NCBI GenBank assembly: GCA_947650365.1
Contig: OX393553.1
Location: 72,045,729 to 72,109,728, forward strand
Direction: 5' to 3'
Length of the DNA: 64,000 nt
Origin: Chamaelirium japonicum
Taxonomy: Eukaryota; Streptophyta; Magnoliopsida; Liliales; Melanthiaceae
Within the stretch, counting starts at the first letter, position 1. The number at the start of each line of letters is the position of its first letter. The translations under genes were made by a program, and so were the position numbers. The notes below the pieces were generated by a model. The model was not told where the DNA came from, did not search any database, and saw only the letters and a list, made by a program, of their open reading frames with translations. Shown piece by piece: positions 11,020 to 20,882 of the stretch.

Positions 11020-12501
11020 AGTTTTATCGACAGAGAGATGATCACGCTCAACCCTCAACCGGGTTATCCTCTCAGCATGTGCGGTCTGTTGGTGCCCCAC
11101 ATGCTGTCAGAAGTTCCTCTTAAGGGAGCACGAGGCTCAAGTCTCTGACGGCGAGCCGAGTAGCGTCGCTTGCTCTCTAGCACTCGGACACTGGTTCACA
11201 TATCCTATCTAATGAGCTAGTCAATTAGGTTACTTTAAGATTTATATTTTATTGTGAGCTATCCTAGGCTTGGGGCCTTGAGGAGATGCCTACCCAAAGA
11301 GAACACAGTTGTATCATTGCCACTAATAACTTACACCAAGCCACATCTAGTACAATTACAATGCTAGAAAGAAATAGTACTGCTACACGACATACTGAAA
11401 TCTAAACTCCGCCACCGTCCTAACTCCGCCGCTGGCCTCGTGTTGCGGCTACCCCTGAGTCTCCGAACCTGCAGAAGAGCCTACTCGTGGGAATGAGTAG
11501 CCCCCAAAATGAATTGGGAGATTAGCCAAATAAATGGCTAGTGACAAGCTAACTGTCTAGGTAATTAATGACGCCCTCATTTTATAAACAGTTTACTGAT
11601 TATCCTAATTGTCCGACTATATTCTCAATCATGCCCTAGGTGTCCATCCAATGCCTACATTCGCATGCAATCTCTACTGTCACTAGGTTATTGAGAATAC
11701 CATTTTAAAATTAATAAAATTAAACACACTCAATGTGAACCCCGGATATTTTGTTCATCCTGCCCCCGGTCGGGCATTACTATAGGGCCTTTTATTTCGA
11801 TGTAGAGGACCAACTCTCTCGCTGTGCATACTCTGACACCATTCGCAAAGTCACCCATATGATCATAAGGGGTTTTCCATCTTTCACGATGGAGCTAAAC
11901 CGCCCAACTTGCTTTTCTTGGGGACTTCAACTATCCCGGGACAGGATTGCTAGGCCAATCCCTCTTCAAGGGCACCACCTATTGGCTTTACCACAATCCC
12001 TGCCCGTGACCCCCTAGCCTACTGATCTTCGTCTGTACGCGTAGGGTGGTTCACGGCCTTTGCGCGCATGAGGTCCGAATCTTTCAACATGATAGAATAT
12101 CACACAATTATAATAATAAAGTGATTTTGATGTTTTACCCCGGACTTCGCACCGCGCTCACAACCCATGCATCACGATAACTATAAATTTACTCTCGCCC
12201 GTGTTCCCGTGTGCCCGGGTCTCCACACTCCATCCAGGAGAGTGAGCCCGATAATTATTATTTAATTATTAATTTCTAATCTTAAGGAAATTCCTACTTA
12301 CGGTATCCAAGCAATCATAAAATTTATTATTTAATTATATTATTAAGTATGCGTCGCCGGACTCACGACTCCGCATGCAAGGCGGGGTCCACTCGACCAC
12401 ATGCGACAATGTCCGACGGGATCCGCATGCAGCGTTATGGACACCTACCCTTAATTTCTTTAACAACATAACTAATTATCTAAACAAGCGTGCAGTGTCA
12501 C

Positions 12502-13107
12502 TGTGGGGGGAAATTTCCGAGCCGCCTTGATCGAGAATCCCACCCCACAGCCTTGATTGAATTGGATTGTTTATAGAGTTAGAGATTAGAAAGTTGAGAA
12601 GGAGAAAGATGACACATGGAGTTGTTATCGAAGTTCGGTCTTACGACCTACGTCTCCGGGCGAGAGGTGCCACCTGATCTTCACTATAATATGAATATAA
12701 AGGGTTGAGCGTTCTCTCGACAGGCCGAGAGAAGCTTCTTACAATGTGTTTGCACGGAGCAATTAGAAGAGAAACAAGAAGAGGAGAATGGAGCTCTAGC
12801 ACTTGCTCTGGAATCCTCCTCCTCTGATGGAATGACCAACCCCCTTCCTGGATGCCTTGGGGGTCCTTTTATAGCGTAGGCACGTGCCCGATATGGCAGT
12901 GATGACGTGGCGCTGATGACGTGGCACTGGTTCTGGGCCTCCTTGTTGGGCCCTTATTGGGCCGTTGTTCGGGCCCAATAAGGGGTAGGGCTTGATCTGC
13001 GAGCCTCGTAGAGTGGGCCCATGTGAGCCCAGTCGGGCTTACCCATTTGGGCCGTTGCGCGGGCCCATGCTGCTCTGATCTGGTCCGGTACAATTTTTGC
13101 ACCCACA
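12502..13107 (-). repeat. 3' LTR of the gag-only element
   Basis: 606 bp, TGTGGG...CCCACA on the minus strand. A TATA-like CTATAAAAGG (minus strand) lies at 12865-12874 and would drive transcription leftward. It differs from the 5' LTR at about seven positions, mostly transitions. Confidence 0.95.
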
Positions 13108-13120
13108 GTTACCCCCTCCC
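13108..13120 (-). other. Polypurine tract of the gag-only element
   Basis: On the minus strand GGGAGGGGGTAAC directly precedes the 3' LTR, the expected primer for plus-strand DNA synthesis. Confidence 0.8.
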
Positions 13121-13244
13121 AGTCGGGTCAGGACCCCCTGGGTCGGCTGGGATTCCAAGGTGCAAACGCTTTAGGATCCTGGCACGGTTGGCGAGGGTTG
13201 TTGGTGCCGCGGTTCGTATTAGCAGAGCCTTCTTCCGCCGATGC

Positions 13245-13560
13245 CGAGACCCTTTTTGGCGCGAGCCAAAAAGTCTCGATTTTGCGAGGGGGTGTTTCCG
13301 AAAAAACAGTGCGTTTTCCGACCGAGTGGATACCGAGAGGGTACCGAGTGCGTACCGAGTGGGTACCGAGAGCATACCGGGTGGGTACCGAGACCCTTTT
13401 GGTGCAAGCCAAAAAGTCTCGATTTTGCAAGGGGGTGTTTTCGAAAAGATAGTGCGTTTTCCGACCGAGTGGATACCGAGAGGGTACCGAGTGCATACCG
13501 AGTGGGTACCGAGAGCATACCGAGTGGGTACCGAGAGGGTACCGAGACACTTCTCCTTTT
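13245..13560. repeat. 143-bp tandem array with TACCGAG sub-repeats
   Basis: The block containing GAGCCAAAAAGTCTCGATTT occurs at about 13258 and 13401, a spacing of 143 bp; a third copy is partial. Within each unit, 10-11-bp words of the form GGGTACCGAGTG repeat five to eight times. Open frames through it are by-products of the repeat. It is the array nearest the 3' LTR. Confidence 0.85.
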
Positions 13561-13599
13561 TCCAAACCGAGAGAATACCGCATGTCAATGATGATCGTG

Positions 13600-15420
13600 G
13601 GTCCGTGCTTTTCGGTGTGAGCAGCTCTCTCTTTCCTTTCTCTCTCTCTCTTTCCTCTTCAGCCTTCATTCACGTGAGACCCCGCTCTCTCTTTCCTTTT
13701 CTTTGGTTTCTTTTCATCCGTTCATCTATTTTTCATTCACGTGAGAGAGAGCCTCTCTCTCTCTATTTCCTTTCTCTCTCTCTCTTTCCTTCTCTGTGTT
13801 CGGTGAGAGGGCAGCAGCGTGAGGGGGAGACCTACGCGGGAGAGCGGGTGCGAGAGAGATGGCCGGCGGTGGCTGGGCATCGAGTGCGGGAAGGCGAAGG
13901 CGGTGACGGCGTGCGGTGCACGGGCTGTGGCGCGGGGCTCAGCGGCGGCCGGGTGCGAGCGGAGGTGGTGGTCGGCGTGCGGCTCCGGACGCGGGCGGAG
14001 GCGGTGGCGACAGGCGAGCGGCGCTGCAGCAGCGGGTTGCTGAGCGACGCGCGCGGAGCTCAGGTGGGCATGGTGCCGGATACCTTGAGAAGGGAGGCGC
14101 CGGAGTGGGCGTCGCGAGCCTCACCCTCTTAGGAGAAGGAAAGGGAAAGCTGGACCCCATCCCTCTTCTCTGCATCGCGACGGGAGGCGAGCACGGGGGA
14201 GGGGTCGGATCCCTCTCCTCTTCTCTGTAGTGCGATGAGGAGGCGCAGACCACGCCCCTCTTCTCTGCATCGTGATGGGAGTCGCACCGGGGAGGGGGGT
14301 GTGGAACCCTCCCCCCCTCTCTTTCCTCTCTGCTGCGAAACAGGAGGCGAGCACAGGGGAGGGATCGGACCCCTCCCCTCGTCTTTGCAGTGCAACGAGA
14401 GGCGAGCATGGGGGAGGGGTCGGACCCCCCCTCTTCTCTGGAGATCGTGAAGGAGGCTGGGGCGTGTGGGTCACGGGTGCTGCTGGTGGAGCTCACGTAG
14501 GGGAGAACAGTCCGACCCTCTCCTCTCCTCTGTCATCGCGGGCTGCATAGGGGGTCGGTGCAGCGTAGGCCGGGCTCAGGCTGGCGCAGCAGGAGGCACG
14601 GCAGGCGGGCTGGTGCGGCGGACGCCGGGCTCGGGCTGGTGCAGCAGGGAGCATGGAGCATGGTAGGCGGGCTGATGCGGTCGGCGGCCGGTCGCGGGCC
14701 GGAGAAGTACCACTCCATGTCCCGGCTCCGGAGCCGAGACATGGCGGGGAGGTCCCACGGCTCGGCCTTGTAGAGGTCGACCTCAGCGATGGCGTCGATG
14801 CGGAGGGGCCGGCTGGAGACCTTCCGCTTCAGGTAGTAGCTGACGAGCTCCTCATCGTTGGGGTGGAACCTGAACCCCGGCGCTAGCAGCTCGGACGGCA
14901 GCGGCGACGGGTTGGAGGATGAGGCATCATTGATCATCGGGAGTTCACGGATCCCTGCCGTGGCCTCTCCCTCTCTCCGTTGTTGCGCGTCGAGGGTGCA
15001 CGTGGGGGGTGGAGTCGGATCTTCTCCCCATGGTACTGCGAGCCGGAGGAGAAAAGAGAAAGGGAGTGCGGTTCGTCTGATCACCTCTGGGTTGGCTTGG
15101 GCCGCTGCGAAGAGGACATGCGGGGTTGCTTCGGGTCGCTGTGAGACAGCACGCACGGAGGGGTCGCCTCGGTCCGCTGCGAGACGGAGTGCGCGGCAGG
15201 GGAGGATGAGTTAGGTTCGTCCTCGTCGCCGTGTGACGAATTACATGAGGAGAATGCACGGGAGGGTGCTTTGTTCATACGACCCCCTATTCCCATTCTG
15301 ATCGGTTGTCGCCAAGAGCACGTACGCGTGGGCCGGGAGAGGTGCAAGTTCTTCTTTCATACCCGGCGCTTGGCCTGCTACGAGTTGGGCGCGTAATGAA
15401 CCAAATTGAGGGCGTGAGCG
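13600..15420 (-). other. Captured GC-rich segment in the gag-only element
   Basis: Base composition changes sharply from the arrays on either side. The segment includes CT-rich blocks with two CATTCACGTGAGA copies 66 bp apart (about 13668 and 13734). Degenerate GAGCACGGGGGAGGGGTCGG units of roughly 60-90 bp follow at 14185-14445, and then the NAC fragment. Such composition is normal for monocot promoters, 5' leaders and first exons rather than retroelements. I infer it is host DNA or cDNA carried by the element, possibly from more than one source. Confidence 0.6.
14686..14937 (-). pseudogene. NAC transcription-factor fragment, N-terminal NAC domain
   Basis: The minus-strand frame starting with Met at 14937 reads into the diagnostic start of a NAC domain: [20 protein letters not shown], then [13 protein letters not shown], then [12 protein letters not shown]. 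This covers about the first third of the domain (subdomains A and B and the start of C), about 84 residues including the leader. NAC proteins are plant-specific DNA-binding regulators; the DNA-contacting WKATGKDR-type region is missing, so it cannot act as a NAC factor. Similarity ends after EWYF, where the frame runs into unrelated Pro/Ala-rich sequence. It lies in the sense direction of the retroelement. Third codon positions are almost all G or C, unlike the surrounding repeats. One Thr of the usual HPTDEEL is Asn. Confidence 0.85.
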
Positions 15421-15929
15421 CATCCGTCATTGCCGTGTAATTATTCTGATGCTAGTCTTCGAAGAAAAAGACCTTGAAAACTTCCGACAGCCGTAACTTT
15501 TCATACGTGCGTCGGATCAACGCGTATAAGGTACCGTCACGTCGGTACCGAAAAATCGATCAAAGTGGACGTAAAACATCATATACGTTAACGTGTAACA
15601 TTTTCGATATTCATCTTCGTAAAAAGGTGACTTAAAAAGCAAGCAGGCCAGTTTTTTTTTTGCTCGCATCTCTAAGACGCATTGACTTGCAATAATTCAC
15701 GTATCACTGGTCGGCACCCAACTGCACCTAGTTACTGTGTTCACTAGGGACTACAGTCAGGCCTCCACGATGACGTGGTGGTTACCGCGGGTCCACCCCC
15801 AGATGAGAGAGGAATTTCCAAGCTTGTGAAGTTTGTACAACCAACTTGATAGTTTTATTTGAGATGTTATTCAACCAACTCAATGGAAGATAGCTCTTCG
15901 TCTTTGAATGATCATTGTGTGTGGATGAC
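15421..15929. other. Spacer between captured segment and hairpin array
   Basis: No coding frame. At about 15707-15755 it holds a block (CACCCAACTGCACCTAGTTA) related to one at about 16962-17015 on the other side of the hairpin array. Confidence 0.5.
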
Positions 15930-16760
15930 ACCGAGCACCCCCCCTCTCGGTTTTCTGACGAAACCGAGGGGTGGGCTGTTGTTGATGCCGAACACCCACC
16001 CTCTCGGTTTTCTGACGAAATCGAGAGGTGGACTATTGTTGATACCGAACACCCCGACCCTCTTGGTTTTTTTTTTTGATGAAACCGAGAGGTGGACTAT
16101 TGTTAGTGCCGACACCCCCTCCCCACTCGGTTTTTGTGCGAAACCGAGGGGGGGCTGCTTGTTGATGCCGTCACCCACCCCCTCTCGGTTTTCTGACGAA
16201 ACCAAGGGGTGTGCTGCTGATGTGCCGTCACCCCCTCCCCACTCGATTTTTGTGCGAGACCGAGGGGGGGCTACTTGCTGATGCCGACACACACCCCCTC
16301 TCGGTTTTCTGACGAAACCGAGGGGTGTGCTGCTGATGTGTCGTCACCCCCTCCCCACTCGATTTTTATACGAAACCGAGGGGGGGCTACTTGCTGATGC
16401 CGACACACACCCCCTCTCGGTTTTCTGACGAAACCGAGGGTGTGCTGCTGATGTGCCGTCACCCCCTCCCCACTCGATTTTTGTGCGAAATCGAGGGGGG
16501 GCTGCTTGTTGATGCCGACACCCACCCCCTCTCGGTTTTCTGACGAAACCGAGGGGTGTGCTGCTGATGTGCCGTCACCCCCTCCCCACTCGATTTTTGT
16601 GCGAGACTGAGGGGGGGCTACTTGCTGATGCCGACACACACCACCTCTCGGTTTTCTGACGAAACCGAGGGGTGTGCTGCTGATGTGCCGTCACCCCCTC
16701 CCCACTCGGTTTTTATGCGAAACCGAGGGGAGGCTACTTGCTGATGCCGACACCCCATTA
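15930..16760. repeat. 116-bp tandem array of small hairpins
   Basis: The word CCGTCACCCCCTCCCCACTC recurs at about 16225, 16341, 16456, 16572 and 16688, giving a 115-116-bp period. Each unit is two half-units of about 58 bp. Each half-unit can fold: CTCGGTTT and AAACCGAG are separated by a short TCTGACG loop in one type and by a TTGTGCG-type loop in the other. In all about 14 hairpins follow one another. The period is not a multiple of three and frames do not persist, so it is not coding. Confidence 0.9.
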
Positions 16761-17221
16761 TTGGGGCTGCTAGAAGAGGTCAAAAAGTGTCGGTATTGAA
16801 AATAGTGTGTTTTTCGAATTTTAGCTCCATCTGAAACCGACACTTTTTCGGTCATATTCCTAAAACACTGGTATGCGGGGTTGTCGGCGAGGGATAATGC
16901 TATACCTGAGGGGGCTTCTTAGAGATAATCTAAGATGACACCGCATGATGGCCATCCAGTCTTCACCCAATGTACTACCGTACCTGGTTACTGTATTCGC
17001 CAGGTACTACGGTCACGTGAGGGTGTTGACTTGGCCAGGATCAAGGAAGCGTCATTTTACCCCGTGTTACCCACCGTCGACTGCACCAGTGTGGGGACAC
17101 ACACTGACAGAGTTAGACCAACCACCCCCTGACTGGTTTGGAACCGTTAGTCGTCGAGAAAAGGTGATGGCCAGTGACAATCTGATGCTTGGACCTGAGT
17201 GACAATACTAAGCTTGGACTT
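16761..17221. other. Spacer between hairpin and 67-bp arrays
   Basis: It contains an inverted pair, AAAAAGTGTCGGT near 16781 and CCGACACTTTTTC near 16837, and a block near 16962-17015 related to 15707-15755. Nothing coding is seen. Confidence 0.5.
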
Positions 17222-18165
17222 TTGATCGAATGCCAATACGTCGGTGACGACGTCTCGGACGTTGTCTTCGAATGCCAAGGGCTGGGCCTTGGGCTTGTAG
17301 AGTGCCAAGGCATTGGTCACCTCGAACTTTGTCTTTAAGTGCCAAGGGCTGGGCCTTGGGCTTGTAGAGTGCCGAGGCGCTGGTCGCCTCGGACTTTGTC
17401 TTCGAGTGCCAAGGGCTGGGCCTTGGGCTTGTAGAGTGCCGAGGCATTGGTCGCCTCGAGCTTTGTCTTCAAGTGCCAAGGGCTGGGCCTTGGGCTTGTA
17501 GAGTGCTGAGGCGTTGGTCGCCTCGGACTTTGTCTTCGAGTGCCAAGGGCTGGGCCTTGGGCTTGTAGAGTGCCGAGGCATTGATCGCCTCGAACTTTGT
17601 CTTCGAGTGCCAAGGGCAGGGCCTTGGGCTTATAGAGTGCCGAGGCGTTGGTCGCCTCGGACTTTGTCTTCGAGTGCCAAGGGCTGGGCCTTGGGCTTGT
17701 AGAGTGCCGAGGCATTGGTCACCTCGGACTTTGTCTTCGAGTGCCAAGGGCTGGGCCTTGGGCTTGTAGAGTGCCGAGGCGTTGGTCGCCTCGGACTTTG
17801 TCTTCGAGTGCCAAGGGCTGGGCCTTGGGCTTGTAGAGTGCCGAGGCATTGATCGCCTCGGACTTTGTCTTCGAGTGCCAAGGGCTGGGCCTTGGGCTTG
17901 TAGAGTGCCGAGGCATTGATCGCCTCGGACTTTGTCTTCGAGTGCCAAGGGCTGGGCCTTGGGCTTGTAGAGTGCCGAGGCATTGATCGCCTCGGAATTT
18001 GTCTTCGAGTGCCAAGGGCTGGGCCTTAGGCTTGTAGAGGGCCGAGGCATTGGTCACCTCGGACTTTGTCTTTGAGTGCCAAGGGCTGGGCCTTGTGCTT
18101 GTCGAGTGCCAAGGAGTTGGTCGCCTCGGACTTTGTCTTCGAGTGTCAAGGATGTCTCCTTGAAC
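17222..18165. repeat. 67-bp tandem array, about 13 units
   Basis: GCCAAGGGCTGGGCCTTGGG recurs every 67 bp from 17274 to 18078, and a shortened unit follows. Because 67 is not a multiple of three, a translating frame passes through all three phases every three units, yet the minus strand stays open for up to 193 codons with a 67-residue repeat period. I treat it as non-coding satellite-like sequence unless translation is shown. Confidence 0.95.
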
Positions 18166-18234
18166 TTGGTGCATGTAAAAGCGGCGACGTCTGCCTTGGA
18201 CTTATTTTCATCGTCTCGGATAAGTATAGTTGAT

Positions 18235-18910
18235 AGTTTAGCTTGACCTGGATTGTCAGGAGCATTTTTATCTGACTTTCGCCTTGAAAGGGCGTAGCCG
18301 AATTGCCTTCGAGCTTCCGACTTGAATGGGCGGAATCGAAGGTCTTTGGTTGACCTGGGTTGCCAGGAGCCTTTTTATCGGACTTTAGCCTTGAGAGGGC
18401 GTAGCCGAATTGCCTTCGAGCTTCCGACTTGAATGGGCGGAATCGAAGGTCTTTGGTTGACCTGGGTTGCCAGGAGCCTTTTTATCGGACTTTAGCATCG
18501 AGAGGGCGTAGCCGAATTGCCTTCGAGCTTCCGACTTGAATGGGCGGAATCGAAGGTCTTTGGTTGACCTGGGTTGCCAGGAGCCTTTTTATCAGACTTT
18601 AGCCTCGAGAGGACGTAGCCGAATTGCCTTCGAGCTTCCGACTTGAACGGGCGGAATCGAAGGTCTTTGGTTGACCTGGGTTGCCAGGAGCCTTTTTATC
18701 GGACTTTAGCCTCGAGAGGGCGTAGCCGACTTACCTTCGAGCTTCCGACTTGAATGGGCGGAATCGAAGGTCTTTGGTTGACCTGGGTTGCCAGGAGCCT
18801 TTTTATCGGACTTTAGCCTCGAGAGGGCGTAGCCGAATTGCCTTCGAGCTTCCGACTTGAATGGGCGGAATCGAAGGTCTTTGGTTGACCTAGTTTGCCA
18901 GGAGCCTTTT
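18235..18910. repeat. 107-bp tandem array, about six units
   Basis: GGTCTTTGGTTGACC recurs at 18341, 18448, 18555, 18662, 18769 and 18876, an exact 107-bp period. The units end with the CCAGGAGCCTTTTT block. The array lies just downstream of gag in element orientation. No open frame crosses it. Confidence 0.95.
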
Positions 18911-19089
18911 TTTTCTATGCCTTAATATGGTGGAATCGAACTTCGAGAGATTTGATTTTGAGAAAAAAAAGACACTTTATTGATATAACAAAGTTGCAGT
19001 TACACTTTTTCAGAGGTTGCCCCGCGGACGTTACGATTATGCATCCACGTATTACATTGACTTTCTTTTCTCGACTGCTGCAACATCTC

Positions 19090-20742
19090 CTACTCTTGAC
19101 CTGGTTCCTTATTAGCGAGGTAGCCATCGAGCCGCCCTTCTTGGATCAGGTCTTCGATGTGATGCTTTAGCTTCCGACATGTAGAGGTTGGGTGGCCATG
19201 GCTGCGATGAAACTCACAGTAGGCTGTCGTATCTCCCGCCTGGTCAGAATTTGGAGGGAGAGGCTGTGGCCACTTGCAAAAGGGCTCGTTCTGCAAGTAG
19301 GCGAAGATGTCTTCAATGGAGGTGTTCAGCTCAGTGAACACCCTTTGCTCCCTTGGAGTTCGCCTCTTTTCTGCTGGAGGGGCCTTCGGATCTTCATTGT
19401 ACCTTTTGACCTGTACCTTTTGGCCGGACGGGGCATGGACAGACTTCTTGTAGTGTGCTTCATTCAGAGCTTCATCATCTTTCTTATGTCGGGAGTCACG
19501 AGGCTCGCGGGGCTCGCGTAGTCTTCTGGCCTGCTGATTGTCTTCCACCTCTATCTCTCGCTGTACGCGCTTGAACATTGCCTCCAAGGTACTGGGGGGA
19601 TACCGGATGAAGTCGGTATAGACGTGAAGCTCTGGCCGAATAGCATTCTGGAATGCCAGCATGATGGCCTCCTCATTATGAGACCGACCGGTGAGCTCAG
19701 AGTGCTCATTACGAAACCTCATCGTGAAGCTCCTTAGAGACTCATCGGAGCCCATCTTCAGCCGGTAGAGTGTATCCAGCTTCTTTTCCGGCTTTAAGTT
19801 TAGCCGGTAATGGTCCATGAAGAGTTCAGCTAACTCTTTGAATGTGGCCACCGTACTGGCAGGCAGCGTGTGGTACCAGTCGAGGGCAGGTCCCTCGAGA
19901 CTTCCCGCGAACATACGACAAAGGATATGATTCTCATACTCATACGGTGTTAGGGCCTGCTTGTAGGCTAGGATATGGAGAGCAGGGTCTCCCTTGATGC
20001 AGTTAAACTTTGGCAGGCTCGGTGTTTGCCAACCCATAGGAAATGGGGTTGCAAGAACCTTGGGATGTAGTGGCCCCACCGAGGTGATTAGCTGCCTGCG
20101 GTCTTGATGGCGGCGTCCTACGTCGGCAGTATGCCTTAGTCGGTTGAGCAGCTCACGGGCATCTGTTGCTTTCGTGTGCGAAGGGATAGAATGTCTAGTG
20201 GACCCTGTTGACTGAGGTGATCCTTCTCCGCGATAGCTGGGCGCACTGTTGACGTCGAGGCGATCCCACACCGTTTGCCTTGGTGCTTGTGTAGATACCT
20301 GACGCATCTCGATACGCGGCACATGTGGTTCTTCAAGATGATGACTCACGGCTGGGCAAGTCCTTGGTTGGTCTTCATCAGTAGCTAGAGAGTTGTGGGC
20401 CACAACCCCCGCTCTTTTAGCCGCCTTCTTTAGGGAATCTCTCTCTTGCTCGAGGGCTGTGTTCCTCTTGAGAAGGTTCAACACCTGGAAATCAGCAGCC
20501 AAAATTTGGTATGTAGTTAGACCGTTGTCCCCTGGGGTGGCGTGCTCTTTGCCAGATTGTTGCCTCGGGAATGGTGGGTCCTGCCGCTTGCTGTGGCTTC
20601 CCGGATGACTTCCTTGTGGCCCCAGTCGCTTATAAACATTTCTTCGATTGGTTGCAACCGAGACTTCTTGTTCTTCTTCGATTAGCACGTCGATTGTCCG
20701 ATCAGCACCCGCTTTTGGTGGGTTGGTGCTGGCCTTCACCAT
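19090..20742 (-). CDS. Gag protein of the non-autonomous LTR element
   Basis: An intact 550-residue frame starts 140 bp inside the 5' LTR, the usual place for gag. Residues about 80-112 are heptad-like and could form a coiled coil. Residues about 230-400 match a retrotransposon Gag domain, with the phrase GDPALHILAYKQAL, then EGPALDWYHTLPA, then LRSFTMRFRNE. Residues 509-522 form a CX2HX4HX4C zinc knuckle variant (C509, H512, H517, C522) followed by LKHHIEDLIQEGRLDGYL, a signature of Tat/Ogre/Retand gag proteins. Gag forms the particle that packages element RNA. No protease follows, and the frame ends at Gln-Glu just before the 107-bp array. The lack of stops in a neighbourhood full of decayed frames suggests recent activity. 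Confidence 0.9.
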   Translation of the reverse strand: MVKASTNPPKAGADRTIDVLIEEEQEVSVATNRRNVYKRLGPQGSHPGSHSKRQDPPFPRQQSGKEHATPGDNGLTTYQILAADFQVLNLLKRNTALEQERDSLKKAAKRAGVVAHNSLATDEDQPRTCPAVSHHLEEPHVPRIEMRQVSTQAPRQTVWDRLDVNSAPSYRGEGSPQSTGSTRHSIPSHTKATDARELLNRLRHTADVGRRHQDRRQLITSVGPLHPKVLATPFPMGWQTPSLPKFNCIKGDPALHILAYKQALTPYEYENHILCRMFAGSLEGPALDWYHTLPASTVATFKELAELFMDHYRLNLKPEKKLDTLYRLKMGSDESLRSFTMRFRNEHSELTGRSHNEEAIMLAFQNAIRPELHVYTDFIRYPPSTLEAMFKRVQREIEVEDNQQARRLREPREPRDSRHKKDDEALNEAHYKKSVHAPSGQKVQVKRYNEDPKAPPAEKRRTPREQRVFTELNTSIEDIFAYLQNEPFCKWPQPLPPNSDQAGDTTAYCEFHRSHGHPTSTCRKLKHHIEDLIQEGRLDGYLANKEPGQE

Positions 20743-20860
20743 TGAGCGTGTTGATGTCAGCGTGGTGAAGGCTTTGAGGTTGATTTGGAGGAGGACTTGT
20801 GGCTCGTCGCCACAAGCTGAATAGGAGTCGGTAGAGGTGTGGGTAAGACCTCTATCGATA

Positions 20861-20877
20861 TCCCACAGACGGCGCCA
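20861..20877 (-). other. Primer binding site of the gag-only element
   Basis: On the minus strand TGGCGCCGTCTGTGGGA begins five bases after the 5' LTR. The TGGCGCC start complements a tRNA 3' end and this sequence type is common in Tat-lineage elements. I do not assign the tRNA. Confidence 0.8.
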
Positions 20878-20882
20878 AAGAT

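Noticed and set aside
13109-13669. 186-codon minus-strand frame with repeated GTHSVPTRYPLG-like peptides
   Set aside because: Several frames are open at once through the 143-bp array; the peptide repeats follow the DNA repeat.
15930-18910. CRISPR-like regular repeats
   Set aside because: The units are directly adjacent without unique spacers, in a plant LTR element; they are ordinary tandem arrays.
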